Program-made: the position numbers and the translations under genes
Assembly: GCA_964448675.1 (NCBI GenBank)
Contig: CAYUZU010000007.1
Coordinates: forward strand, 1-64,000
From: CAYUZU01 sp964448675
GTDB lineage: Bacteria; Planctomycetota; Phycisphaerae; UBA1845; Fen-1342
Length of the DNA: 64,000 nucleotides
Reading direction: 5' to 3'
Shown here: positions 34,029 to 42,552 of the stretch, one piece after another
Numbering within the stretch: the first letter of the stretch is position 1
How the letters are laid out: every line of letters starts with the position of its first letter
The notes under the pieces: generated by a model
What the model was told of the DNA's origin: nothing
Databases searched by the model: none
What the model saw: the letters and a program-made list of their open reading frames with translations, nothing else

Positions 34029-36515
34029 ATGGTAACCCGCAAGAGCCCCCCGATGCTGCGCGGTCGATTGATTCCCACGGTGTTACTGGCGGCGGTGCTG
34101 CTCGGCGCTTGTACCGCCGCGGCTTGGCCGCCGGCGCCGGCATTGTCGCTGCCGCCGGACCGCGAGCCCGGCGTCCTGCCTGACTCGATCGTGGCTAAAA
34201 CGGTTCAGGGGGGCCTGTGGCGCTGTACGTTCCGGTACCGGCCCGACCCGGCTCAGCCGAAGCCCGAGCGCATCAACCTCGCGGGCAGCTTCAACGGCTG
34301 GAACCCCGACGCCACACGCATGACCGGTCCGGATGACGCCGGGCGCTATACCGCCACGCTCGACCTGTCTGCGGGGGTGTATCACTACAAGTTCGTCCTG
34401 GACGGCGGGCGGTGGATTCACGACCCCGAGAACCCGCGGCACGTGCACGATGGACACGGCGGGCGCAACTCGGAGCTGCGGCTGGGGCGCGTGGCGCACC
34501 TGGAACTGTCACCGGGCGTGGTCGGCGACGGCGCGATTGACGCCCTGGCCCTGGCGCATGTCCCGGCGCAGCCGTTGTACTTCCAGCGGCTGACCGACGA
34601 TCGCGCGCTGTTCCGCCTCCGCACACTGGCCCACGACGTCGAGCAGGTCTGGGTGGCGCCGCAGGGCGGGCCGCAGGTGGCGATGACGGTCGTCAACGAG
34701 GACGAGCCGTTTGCCTTGTGGGAGGCCGTCGCCAGCATTCCTCAGCACGAGAACCAGGATACCGCGGCATACACGTTCGTATTGGCCGATGGGGCGCTGC
34801 GTGCCAGCAGCCCGCAGACCTATGGAGTGCCCGTGACCAGCGAGAACGAGTTCAAGACGCCGGATTGGGCCAAGCACGCCGTCTGGTACCAGATCATGGT
34901 CGATCGCTTCCGTAATGGCGACCCGAGCAACGACCGCCAGCCGGTGCGGCCCTGGACCAGCGCGTGGTTCGAGCCGTCACCCTGGGAAAAGGAGAAGGAG
35001 CAGGAAGGACAGACGTTCTACAAGTGGTATGTCTTTGATCGGCAGTATGGCGGCGATTTGCAGGGGCTGATGGACAAGCTGCCGTATCTGAAGGAACTCG
35101 GCGTCAACGCGATCTATCTCAACCCGGTATTCAAGGCCGAGAGCCACCACAAGTATAACGCCGAGACGTACCTGCACATCGACGATCACTTCGGCGTCAA
35201 GGGCGACTACGAGAAGGTCAAGGACATCGAGGACCACACCGACCCGACGACGTGGCAGTGGACGCCGACGGACAGGCTCTTCCTCGAATTCCTGCGCAAG
35301 GCGCACGCTTCAGGCTTCAAGGTCATCATCGACGGCGTGTTCAACCACGTGGGCACGGCGCACCCGGCGTTCCAGGACGTGAAGCGGCACGGCCGCAAGT
35401 CGAAGTACGCCGACTGGTTCAATGTCACGTCCTGGGACCCGTTCGAGTACGAGGGTTGGGCCGGGCATGATGCGCTGCCGGTGTTCAAGAAGAGCCCCGA
35501 GGGCCTCGCGAGCGACCAGGTCAAGCAATACATCTTCAACGTGACGCGGCGCTGGATGGACCCGGACGGCGATGGCGATCCGAGCGACGGGATCGACGGC
35601 TGGCGGCTCGATGTGCCGAACGAGATCGCGGCCCCGTTCTGGGTGGAGTGGCGGCAGGTGGTCAAGTCGATCAACCCGGACGCCTACATCAGCGGCGAGA
35701 TCTGGGAGCGCGCGGATGCGTGGTTGGATGGCAAGCACTTTGATGCGGTGATGAACTACGAGTTCTCGCGGGCGGTGGTCTCGTGGGTGTTTGACCAGGA
35801 CTGGAAGATCAGTGTCAGCGAGTTTGATCGGCGGCTGCGGTCGTTGCGGCTGGCGTACCCGCGCGAGGCGACGCTCGTGCTGCAGGACCTGATGAACAGC
35901 CACGACACCGACCGCATCGCGTCGATGGCGCTCAACCCGGATCGGGCGTATGACAACGCAAACCGGATTCAGGACAACGGGCCGAACTACAACAACGCCA
36001 AGCCGACGCCGGAATGCTACAAGAAGGCGCGCCTGGCGGCGCTGATCCAGATGACCTACGTCGGGGCGCCGATGGTCTACTATGGCGACGAGGCCGGGAT
36101 GTGGGGGGCGGATGATCCGACCTGCCGCAAGCCAATGCTGTGGAAAGACCTCGCGCCGTACGAGAAGCCCGACGAGAACTACGTGATGGACGAGCAGTTG
36201 GCGCACTACCAGCGTGCGATCGCGCTGCGCAACGCGCACCCGGCGTTACGCGTCGGGCACATCCGCACGTTGCTGACGGATGACGACGCGGACGTATGGA
36301 CGTTTCTGCGCAAGAGCGACGACGAGCAACTGGTCGTGGCGCTCAATGCCTCGGGCAAGGAGGCACGCGTGGCGGTGCCGCTGCCGCATGGTGCTCCGGA
36401 GGGTTGGCAGATGGTCTATGGCGGGGACGACGCGGTGCAGGGGCGGGACGGGGTGGTGCGATTGACGGTGCCGCCATTGAGCGGTGTTGTCCTGCACGCC
36501 AAGACGCCGAAGTAG
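34029..36515 (+). CDS. Lipoprotein GH13 maltodextrinase/neopullulanase-like enzyme with CBM48
   Basis: An 828-residue paralogue of the enzyme at 27855. The signal peptide ends in a lipobox (LLAAVLLGACTAAA), so it should be lipid-anchored. CBM48 follows (INLAGSFNGWNPDATRM, YHYKFVLDGGRW). The barrel has AVWYQIMVDRFRNGDPSND, GVFNHVG, nucleophile GWRLDVPNE (about 527), acid/base YISGEIWE (about 557), NSHDTDR (about 625) and YYGDEAGMWGADDP. The start was chosen from the leaderless -10; 34053 is an alternative. It probably produces short maltodextrins at the membrane for the adjacent, divergently transcribed SBP-permease importer. Confidence 0.9.
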   Translation: MVTRKSPPMLRGRLIPTVLLAAVLLGACTAAAWPPAPALSLPPDREPGVLPDSIVAKTVQGGLWRCTFRYRPDPAQPKPERINLAGSFNGWNPDATRMTGPDDAGRYTATLDLSAGVYHYKFVLDGGRWIHDPENPRHVHDGHGGRNSELRLGRVAHLELSPGVVGDGAIDALALAHVPAQPLYFQRLTDDRALFRLRTLAHDVEQVWVAPQGGPQVAMTVVNEDEPFALWEAVASIPQHENQDTAAYTFVLADGALRASSPQTYGVPVTSENEFKTPDWAKHAVWYQIMVDRFRNGDPSNDRQPVRPWTSAWFEPSPWEKEKEQEGQTFYKWYVFDRQYGGDLQGLMDKLPYLKELGVNAIYLNPVFKAESHHKYNAETYLHIDDHFGVKGDYEKVKDIEDHTDPTTWQWTPTDRLFLEFLRKAHASGFKVIIDGVFNHVGTAHPAFQDVKRHGRKSKYADWFNVTSWDPFEYEGWAGHDALPVFKKSPEGLASDQVKQYIFNVTRRWMDPDGDGDPSDGIDGWRLDVPNEIAAPFWVEWRQVVKSINPDAYISGEIWERADAWLDGKHFDAVMNYEFSRAVVSWVFDQDWKISVSEFDRRLRSLRLAYPREATLVLQDLMNSHDTDRIASMALNPDRAYDNANRIQDNGPNYNNAKPTPECYKKARLAALIQMTYVGAPMVYYGDEAGMWGADDPTCRKPMLWKDLAPYEKPDENYVMDEQLAHYQRAIALRNAHPALRVGHIRTLLTDDDADVWTFLRKSDDEQLVVALNASGKEARVAVPLPHGAPEGWQMVYGGDDAVQGRDGVVRLTVPPLSGVVLHAKTPK

Positions 36516-36539
36516 CGGCGCGACGAAGCAGGGCGCCGC
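36515..36539 (+). terminator. Hairpin after the GH13 lipoprotein gene
   Basis: A perfect 7-bp GC stem (GCGGCGC with GCGCCGC) and an 11-base loop starting in the stop codon. No T-run. Confidence 0.4.
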
Positions 36540-36607
36540 CCCGCCGATCGGGATAAGGCGGAGCCATGTCCTACCGGGGCTGGTTCACACCAAGCGCCAG
36601 AACCGCG

Positions 36608-36613
36608 TAGAAT
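36608..36613 (+). promoter_or_regulatory. -10 box, probably leaderless, for trmJ
   Basis: TAGAAT, six bases, then ATG 36620, with no ribosome-binding site between. Confidence 0.45.
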
Positions 36614-36619
36614 CCGAGC

Positions 36620-37384
36620 ATGCTCGACAGACTACGTATTGTCCTGATCTCACCGAGCGGGCCGGCCAATGTCGGTGCCGTGGCGCGGGCGATGGCAAAC
36701 ATGGGGCTGCATGACCTGGTGATCGTCGCGCCGCGTTGTGATCCACAGGACGAGGCCGCGGTGGCCTACTCGGCCCACGGGCGGGCTGTGCTCGACGGCG
36801 CGCGTGTGGTCCCGACATTGCGCGAGGCCGTCGCGGATTGCGTGCGGACGTATGCGACGTCGTCGAAGCTCGGGCTCTACCGGCGGCAGGCGGCGATTAC
36901 GCCCGCCGAGGCCAGTGACGAGGCGGGGCGGCTGGTGGCGGCGGGACCGGTTGCGTTCGTCTTTGGCCGCGAGGACTACGGGCTGCAGAATCGCGAGCTG
37001 CTCGAGTTTGATCGTGTCGTCACCATCCCCGCTGACGAGCAGTACCCGGTGATGAACCTGGCGGCGGCGGTGGCGGTCATGTGCTACGAATTGCGCCAGG
37101 TCTGGATTCGTCACGCGGCCCAGCCCCCGCTGCCGATGGCGATCGAGCAGCCGCTCGCCCCCGACGGGCGCAAGCAGATCCTGTTCGACAAGCTCTTCGA
37201 CGCGCTCGAGCGGATCGGGTTTTTCGACTTCAAACCCAAGCAGGACCACCTCAAGTACGCCCTGCGCCACCTGTTCGGACGGATGGAACTGGGCGTGAAC
37301 GAGGCCGACATCCTGATCGGCATGGCCCAGCAGATCCGCTGGTACGCCGATCATCATCCAGATCGAGTGGACCCCGAGGGGTAA
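36620..37384 (+). CDS. trmJ: SpoU-family RNA 2'-O-methyltransferase, TrmJ-like
   Basis: A 254-residue SPOUT methyltransferase that probably methylates the ribose of tRNA position 32. The N-terminus matches TrmJ (VLISPSGPANVGAVARAMAN), followed by LVIVAPRCD, a second motif VAFVFGREDYGLQNREL and the SAM-binding knot VVTIPADEQYPVMNLAAAVA. A C-terminal helical extension (about 175-254) is as in TrmJ. YfiC-type and TrmH alternatives are less likely given the NVGAVARA motif and extension. It is a single gene in this window. Confidence 0.8.
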   Translation: MLDRLRIVLISPSGPANVGAVARAMANMGLHDLVIVAPRCDPQDEAAVAYSAHGRAVLDGARVVPTLREAVADCVRTYATSSKLGLYRRQAAITPAEASDEAGRLVAAGPVAFVFGREDYGLQNRELLEFDRVVTIPADEQYPVMNLAAAVAVMCYELRQVWIRHAAQPPLPMAIEQPLAPDGRKQILFDKLFDALERIGFFDFKPKQDHLKYALRHLFGRMELGVNEADILIGMAQQIRWYADHHPDRVDPEG

Positions 37385-37587
37385 TCTCGCCCGATAGAAA
37401 GTGAGACGGATCCGGGGCTGGGCGAGCGGCGCCGGTGCCGCGGCGCGTGCGCAGGAATTGCCGGTCTTGTCCGGCGGCGCACGGCGTGACGGGCGCCGGG
37501 CTGCGGTCAATCAAACGGATGGTGCTGCGGGCGGCGCGACAGACCCGCGATCCGCCCCTGACGGACACGCGAACAAGGAGCTCGGTC

Positions 37588-38622
37588 ATGATGGAAGACG
37601 CGCGGCTGCGGAATGTTGGTCTGGCGATGGTGGTCACCCTGCTGATCCCGGCCCTGGGTTGGGCGGACAACGCCGGGCCGCCGGCCACGCTGGACGAGTG
37701 GCACGACGCCATCGTCGTCGCGGACAAGGTGGTTTCGGCGGCGGATGGGCAGGCCGCGCTCGACCAGATCAAGCAATGGCAGCAGGCGGGCGAACGTCCG
37801 GCACGCGGCGAGCGGGCGAAGCTCCTGCGGCTGCGCATTCATGCAGCACTGGCCGTGGGAAACGTGGGCCAGGCCGTGCGGCTCCTGCCGCAACTGGACC
37901 GGGCCGGCGGCGATGACGGCGAAAACGTCAAGACCGCATGGCTGGTGGCGCTGTCGTCGGGGGACGCGTACGTTGCCAAGCGCGTGCTCAACCGCATGCG
38001 CACCGGCCGCAAGGCCTCCGCCACGGCGGTGCGCCAGCGGATGGACCGGCTCGAGCACATCGGCGAGGCGGCTCCGATCATGACGGTTCAGGCCGAGAGC
38101 GGCAACGACGTGGGGCTGAGCGAGCGCGATGGCAAGGTCCTGGTGCTCGACTTCTGGAGCACGCGCGAGCCGCCAAGCGACAAGGTCGTTGCGGCGATGA
38201 TCGAGCTGTACGATTCCCTGGCGGCCGAAGAGCAGGTCGAGTTTCTGGGGATCAACTCGGACCGGCCGTCGCAGGTGGAGGCGGCCCGCAAGCTGGCGGT
38301 GGCCAACGGCTACAAGTGGCCGCAGCACTACGAGCGCAAGCTCGATGAGGCACCGCTGACCGAGACGGCGTTCGGCGTGAAGGATGCGCCGTGGCAGGTC
38401 GTGATCGATGCCGAGGGCAACGTCCGCAACGTCGGCAGCGTGCTCGACCCGGCGTTTCACTACGCGCTGCGCGCGGCGGTCGCCGAGGCCAAGGGCGAGT
38501 ACGAGCCGATCCGCCCCAAGAACCTCGCCGGCAAGCAGGCCAAGAGCAAGCTCGAGCGGCTCAAGGAACGGATCAAGGAGCGGATCGAGAAGCGGAAAGA
38601 CGGCAAGCGCGGTCGCGGGTAG
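37588..38622 (+). CDS. Exported thioredoxin-fold protein lacking the CxxC motif
   Basis: A 344-residue protein; AAGGAG seven bases before ATG 37588 and a signal peptide (VGLAMVVTLLIPALGWA). Residues about 30-165 are helical, TPR-like. A TlpA/AhpC-type thioredoxin fold follows at about 165-300: LVLDFWSTREPPSDKVVAAM, where typical proteins read FWATWCPPC, so both redox cysteines are replaced (Glu and Ser). FGVKDAPWQVVIDAEG is the cis-Pro region of the fold. A basic Lys/Arg helix ends the protein. It is probably not an oxidoreductase; a binding or structural role is likely. Confidence 0.75.
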   Translation: MMEDARLRNVGLAMVVTLLIPALGWADNAGPPATLDEWHDAIVVADKVVSAADGQAALDQIKQWQQAGERPARGERAKLLRLRIHAALAVGNVGQAVRLLPQLDRAGGDDGENVKTAWLVALSSGDAYVAKRVLNRMRTGRKASATAVRQRMDRLEHIGEAAPIMTVQAESGNDVGLSERDGKVLVLDFWSTREPPSDKVVAAMIELYDSLAAEEQVEFLGINSDRPSQVEAARKLAVANGYKWPQHYERKLDEAPLTETAFGVKDAPWQVVIDAEGNVRNVGSVLDPAFHYALRAAVAEAKGEYEPIRPKNLAGKQAKSKLERLKERIKERIEKRKDGKRGRG

Positions 38623-38715
38623 GGGCCGCCGCCACCCGCCGCCACTGGCCGCCAACCGCCCTCGCCGCTACCATCGGGGACGTATGTCCCTGGTAACGGC
38701 GGAGGCGGTTTTCTC

Positions 38716-39300
38716 ATGCAGCGCTGGTCCTGGTTCCTGTTGATTCTGGTGGCACTGACGCTTCTGCCGGGCTGTGGCCTGGGTGAGGCCGACGACTACG
38801 CGCCGGTCACCATCACCGACAACTTGCGCGTGATCGAACCGGGCCGAGCCTATCGCTCGGCCCAGCTTGACGAGCAGACATTGCGGCTGGTCGTCAAGCA
38901 GCACGACATCCGCACGATCATCAACCTGCGTGGCGAGAATGCGGATCGCTGGTGGTACCAGCGCGAACGAGCAGTCGCCGACGAACTGGGGGTCGAGCAC
39001 GTCGATGTGCGGATGAGCGCATTCCACTTTCCCCCGCGCGAGACGCTGCTGCTGCTGTACGACACGTTCAAGTCCGCCGAGCACCCGATCCTGATCCACT
39101 GCAAGGCGGGGGCCGATCGGACCGGGGCGGCGGCGGGCATCTGGCGCATGGTGGTCAACGGCGACAGCCGCGAGCGGGCGATGTGCGAGCTTTCACCGCT
39201 GAATGGGCACTTTCGCGCTGCGCACCCCGAGATGGATCGGCTGGTGGAGATCTTCGAACCAAGCCGGTCGTGGATCGAGAACGAGTATCCCGCGCCCTGA
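38716..39300 (+). CDS. Lipoprotein dual-specificity/tyrosine phosphatase-like protein
   Basis: A 194-residue exported protein. The signal peptide ends in a lipobox-like LTLLPGC, so it is probably a lipoprotein. The body matches the cysteine phosphatase family: RAYRSAQLDEQTL, TIINLRGENADRW, and the P-loop HCKAGADRTG with catalytic Cys and Arg (HCX5RT), in the general style of DSP/PTP or Siw14-like enzymes. The substrate could be phosphoprotein, inositol phosphate or another phosphoester. GGAGG lies about ten bases before the ATG. The DUF155 gene follows 17 bases later on the same strand. Confidence 0.8.
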   Translation: MQRWSWFLLILVALTLLPGCGLGEADDYAPVTITDNLRVIEPGRAYRSAQLDEQTLRLVVKQHDIRTIINLRGENADRWWYQRERAVADELGVEHVDVRMSAFHFPPRETLLLLYDTFKSAEHPILIHCKAGADRTGAAAGIWRMVVNGDSRERAMCELSPLNGHFRAAHPEMDRLVEIFEPSRSWIENEYPAP

Positions 39301-39317
39301 CGGAGCCGGTCGGTTAC

Positions 39318-40481
39318 ATGGTCGACACACCTGCCAGTACGGATGCGGCCCAACCCGGCGCTGCGTCGGCGAGAACAGACGCGGCCGTGCCGGACGTGCG
39401 CGGCACGTGCTACATGCTGTTCGCGTACGACCTGGGCCTGGCGATCGACCTCGATGCGGCCCAGCGGCTCATTACGGCCGACATGCGGCGGACGTCGATT
39501 CGGCACAAGCGCCGCGCGCCCTATTACTTCGAATACCAGCCGCCGCCGCTGCGGGTGGCGTATACCGGTGAGCCGATCGAGCTCGCGGGGTTTCGCACCG
39601 ACGCGCTGGTGGAGGCGGTACTGTACGATTTCGGGGCGGTCTCGGTGCAGTACACGATACCGCTCAACGGATCGCTGGCGGGGTTGCGCGAACTGAGCGA
39701 CACGCTCTATGACAACGAGGTGCTTTGGGAAGCGTCGCGCGGCGTCGTGATGAAGCTGGTGGACGCGGTGGGGCCGACCATCAAGAAGCTCGACGTCATG
39801 CCGTTGGTAGAGGACTACGCGATCTATCAGATCAAGGAGGTTGCGGGCGTCGCTGATTCGGCGGAGGTGGTGCAGACACAACGGCAACTGCTGGCCCAGA
39901 TCCTGCGGGCCGAGGGCACGGCCCTGTCTGAGCAGGAGGTGCGGGACGCCCTGGCCTACGAGATCAGCTACTCGCCGAGTGATCGAACCCTGATCGACTG
40001 GAATGCGTCGCTGCTGTTCGATCGCGACGCCGACGATGTTCGCAGCGTGCTGGAGTATGCGAACGTCGAATTGCTCGAGTACCGCTATCTGGACGACCGC
40101 CTCGACCAGACGCTCGAGCACGCCCACGAGGCGGTCGCACGCTGGGGCAACCCGCTGACTGCGTTTATTGGTACCTTGGGGGCGGACATGCGCCGGATCG
40201 CGGAGTTTCAGACCGACAGCGCGCTGCTGTACGAGGGGGTCAATAACGCGCTGAAGTTGCTGGGCGACCAGTACCTGGCCCGCGTGCACCGGCTTGTTTC
40301 ACAGCGATTCCACCTGGCGGACTGGGACAGCAGCATCCTGCGCAAGCTGGAATCGATCGAGAGCATCTACGACAAGATCAACGACCAGCACGCCAACCGC
40401 CGAATCGAGATCCTCGAGTGGATCATCATTATCCTGATTGCGCTCGAGATCGTCATGTCCTTCGTGCCGGGGCTGCGCTGA
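39318..40481 (+). CDS. RMD1/DUF155-family membrane protein
   Basis: A 387-residue protein ending in a single membrane helix (ILEWIIIILIALEIVMSFV). The soluble part matches the RMD1/DUF155 pattern: VLYDFGAVSVQYTIPL, LEYRYLDDRLDQTLEHA, and the tail NRRIEILEWIIIILIALEIV. In eukaryotes members sit in mitochondria (RMND1) or in the cytosol and affect microtubules or translation; bacterial members are little studied. It follows the lipoprotein phosphatase and precedes gatE. Whether it is linked to either is unknown. No clear Shine-Dalgarno was seen. Confidence 0.75.
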   Translation: MVDTPASTDAAQPGAASARTDAAVPDVRGTCYMLFAYDLGLAIDLDAAQRLITADMRRTSIRHKRRAPYYFEYQPPPLRVAYTGEPIELAGFRTDALVEAVLYDFGAVSVQYTIPLNGSLAGLRELSDTLYDNEVLWEASRGVVMKLVDAVGPTIKKLDVMPLVEDYAIYQIKEVAGVADSAEVVQTQRQLLAQILRAEGTALSEQEVRDALAYEISYSPSDRTLIDWNASLLFDRDADDVRSVLEYANVELLEYRYLDDRLDQTLEHAHEAVARWGNPLTAFIGTLGADMRRIAEFQTDSALLYEGVNNALKLLGDQYLARVHRLVSQRFHLADWDSSILRKLESIESIYDKINDQHANRRIEILEWIIIILIALEIVMSFVPGLR

Positions 40482-40509
40482 GAGACCGCGACCTGCAAGG
40501 GCGGGCCCT

Positions 40510-40538
40510 TTGCCCCGGCGCTAGCCGCCTGCTATAGT
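40510..40538 (+). promoter_or_regulatory. Promoter of gatED
   Basis: TTGCCC (-35, 40510-40515), 17-base spacer, then TATAGT (40533-40538) within an extended TGCTATAGT, 31 bases before ATG 40570. This is the best complete promoter in the window. Confidence 0.65.
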
Positions 40539-40569
40539 GCAGGTTCACCGCCCCAGGAGAACCTGTTAC

Positions 40570-42552
40570 ATGCCACTACCGTTCAAGCCGTTCCACGAAA
40601 TGATGCCTGATGACTATGCGAGCATCGGGTTGAAGGTCGGGCTCGAGGTGCACCAGCAGCTCCGTACGCGGCGCAAGTTGTTCTGTCGCTGTCCGGCGGG
40701 GCAGTACACCAACGACTATGATGCGGTCATCCTGCGCCACATGCGGCCGACGCTGTCCGAACTGGGCGAGTACGACGGCACGGCCCTGATGGAGAAGAAA
40801 ACACGCAAGAACATCTACTATCGCATTCACCACGCGACCGTGTGTACTTACGAGTTTGACGACACGCCGCCGTTCATGATCGATGACCAGGCGCTCGACA
40901 TCGCGCTGGAAATCTGCATGCTGCTGCGGCTGAATCTGGTCGGCGAACTGCACATCGCCCGCAAGCAGTACCTCGACGGGTCGATTCCGACGGGCTTCCA
41001 GCGGACGGGCATCCTGGGGGTCGATGGCTGGATCCCCTACAGGGACCGCAAGATTCGGATTCGGCAGCTCTCGATCGAGGAGGACGCCTGTCGCGAAGTC
41101 GCCGACGTCGGGCACGACCGCGTCTACCTGACCGATCGGCTGGGCATGCCGCTGATCGAGACCGTCACCGAGCCCGACATCCGCACGCCGCAGGAGGCGG
41201 CCGAAGTGGGCCAGATTCTCCGGCTGCTGTGCCGTAGCACGGGGCACGTTCGAACGGGGTACGGCGCGGGCCGCCAGGATGTGAACGTCAGTGTCACCGG
41301 CGGCACGCGGGTCGAGATCAAGGGCACGCCGCAGCTTTGGCGCAATCCCCACCTGATCTACAACGAGGCGCGGCGGCAGTGCAGCTTGCTGCACATCCGC
41401 GATGTGCTGCGGTCCCGCGGGGTGCGGCCGGATACGCTGGAGGCGGGGGCCGAGGATGTCACGCGCATCGTCTCGCAAAGCGCGTATCAGCCGATCGTGG
41501 CCGCTTTGGCGGCGGGGCACCGGGTGCGCTGCGTCAAGCTGTGCGGTTTCGGTGGTCTGCTGAATGAGCCGACGCAGGAGCATACGACCTTCGCCAAGGA
41601 GTTCGCCGATCGCGTGCGCGTCATCGCGTGCCTGACCCAGTTGCCGAACATGATCCACTCTGATGCGGCGTCGGAGACGCTGGCCGGGCGCGAGTGGAAG
41701 GACCTGCGGCGCAAGATGCGGGCCCAGCATGGCGATGCGCTCGTGCTCGTCTGGGGACCGGAGGGCGATACCCTGATGGCCTGCAACGAGATTATCATCC
41801 GGGCGCAGGAGGCCACCGAGGGCATCCCGAACGACACGCGCCAGGCCTTGAAGGACGGCACCAACGGGTTCGAGCGCGTGTTGCCCGGCCCCGAGCGAAT
41901 GTACCCCGATACCGACCTGCCGCCGCTGGCCATTACCGAAGAGCGTCTGGCGACCATCGAGGGTGGGTTGCCGGAGGCTGTGTGGGACCGGCTCGACCGC
42001 TACCGGCAAATGGGACTGGCCGATGACCTGCACGCCACGCTGTGCCAGCCGCGCTGGGCGAAGTTGTTCGACCGGCTCACGACCGAACTGGAGACCGAGC
42101 CGCGCTTCGCAGCCACGGTGCTGGTGCAGCGCCTGAAGGCCTGGTGGCGGGATGGCTTGCCGATCGACCGGCTGACCGACGAGGAGATCTTCGCGACGTT
42201 CCGCGCCCACGCGGAGCAGCGGCTCTCGCGCGAGGGTGTATTGCTGGTACTGTCACATCTGGCTGCGGCGACCACGGAACCCCGTAATGATGCCACACGC
42301 GTCGAGCAGGTGTTCGCGGAACTGCACTTGCGGCCGGCCAGCGACGAGGAGCTACGGCGGCGCCTCGATGATCGCCTGGGGCGGGTCGACCGCACGCGGT
42401 TTGCCACGACCGCCAAGCTGTGTCGCTATCTGGTGGGCGTGCTGGTGCGCGAGTTGCTCGGTCGGGCCGATGCGAAACGTATCGCGCGCTGCGTTCATGA
42501 CAAGCTACAGGTGCCTGCACAGGCCAAGACCCGGACGAAGACAACAACATGA
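40570..42552 (+). CDS. gatE: Glu-tRNA(Gln) amidotransferase subunit E (archaeal-type GatE)
   Basis: A 660-residue tRNA-dependent amidotransferase subunit. The GatB/E cradle opens with GLKVGLEVHQQLRTRRKLFC and includes IETVTEPDIRTPQEAAEV and RTGYGAGRQDVNVSV. A GAD-type insertion, the feature that separates GatE from bacterial GatB, follows at about 300-430 (VRCVKLCGFGGLL, IHSDAASETLAG). The GatE signature RVLPGPERMYPDTDLPP is at about 435, with a helical YqeY-like tail. AGGAGA precedes the ATG. It overlaps gatD by ATGA. With GatD it should convert Glu-tRNA(Gln) to Gln-tRNA(Gln). GatDE is regarded as archaeal, so this is unusual in a bacterium. Confidence 0.88.
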   Translation: MPLPFKPFHEMMPDDYASIGLKVGLEVHQQLRTRRKLFCRCPAGQYTNDYDAVILRHMRPTLSELGEYDGTALMEKKTRKNIYYRIHHATVCTYEFDDTPPFMIDDQALDIALEICMLLRLNLVGELHIARKQYLDGSIPTGFQRTGILGVDGWIPYRDRKIRIRQLSIEEDACREVADVGHDRVYLTDRLGMPLIETVTEPDIRTPQEAAEVGQILRLLCRSTGHVRTGYGAGRQDVNVSVTGGTRVEIKGTPQLWRNPHLIYNEARRQCSLLHIRDVLRSRGVRPDTLEAGAEDVTRIVSQSAYQPIVAALAAGHRVRCVKLCGFGGLLNEPTQEHTTFAKEFADRVRVIACLTQLPNMIHSDAASETLAGREWKDLRRKMRAQHGDALVLVWGPEGDTLMACNEIIIRAQEATEGIPNDTRQALKDGTNGFERVLPGPERMYPDTDLPPLAITEERLATIEGGLPEAVWDRLDRYRQMGLADDLHATLCQPRWAKLFDRLTTELETEPRFAATVLVQRLKAWWRDGLPIDRLTDEEIFATFRAHAEQRLSREGVLLVLSHLAAATTEPRNDATRVEQVFAELHLRPASDEELRRRLDDRLGRVDRTRFATTAKLCRYLVGVLVRELLGRADAKRIARCVHDKLQVPAQAKTRTKTTT

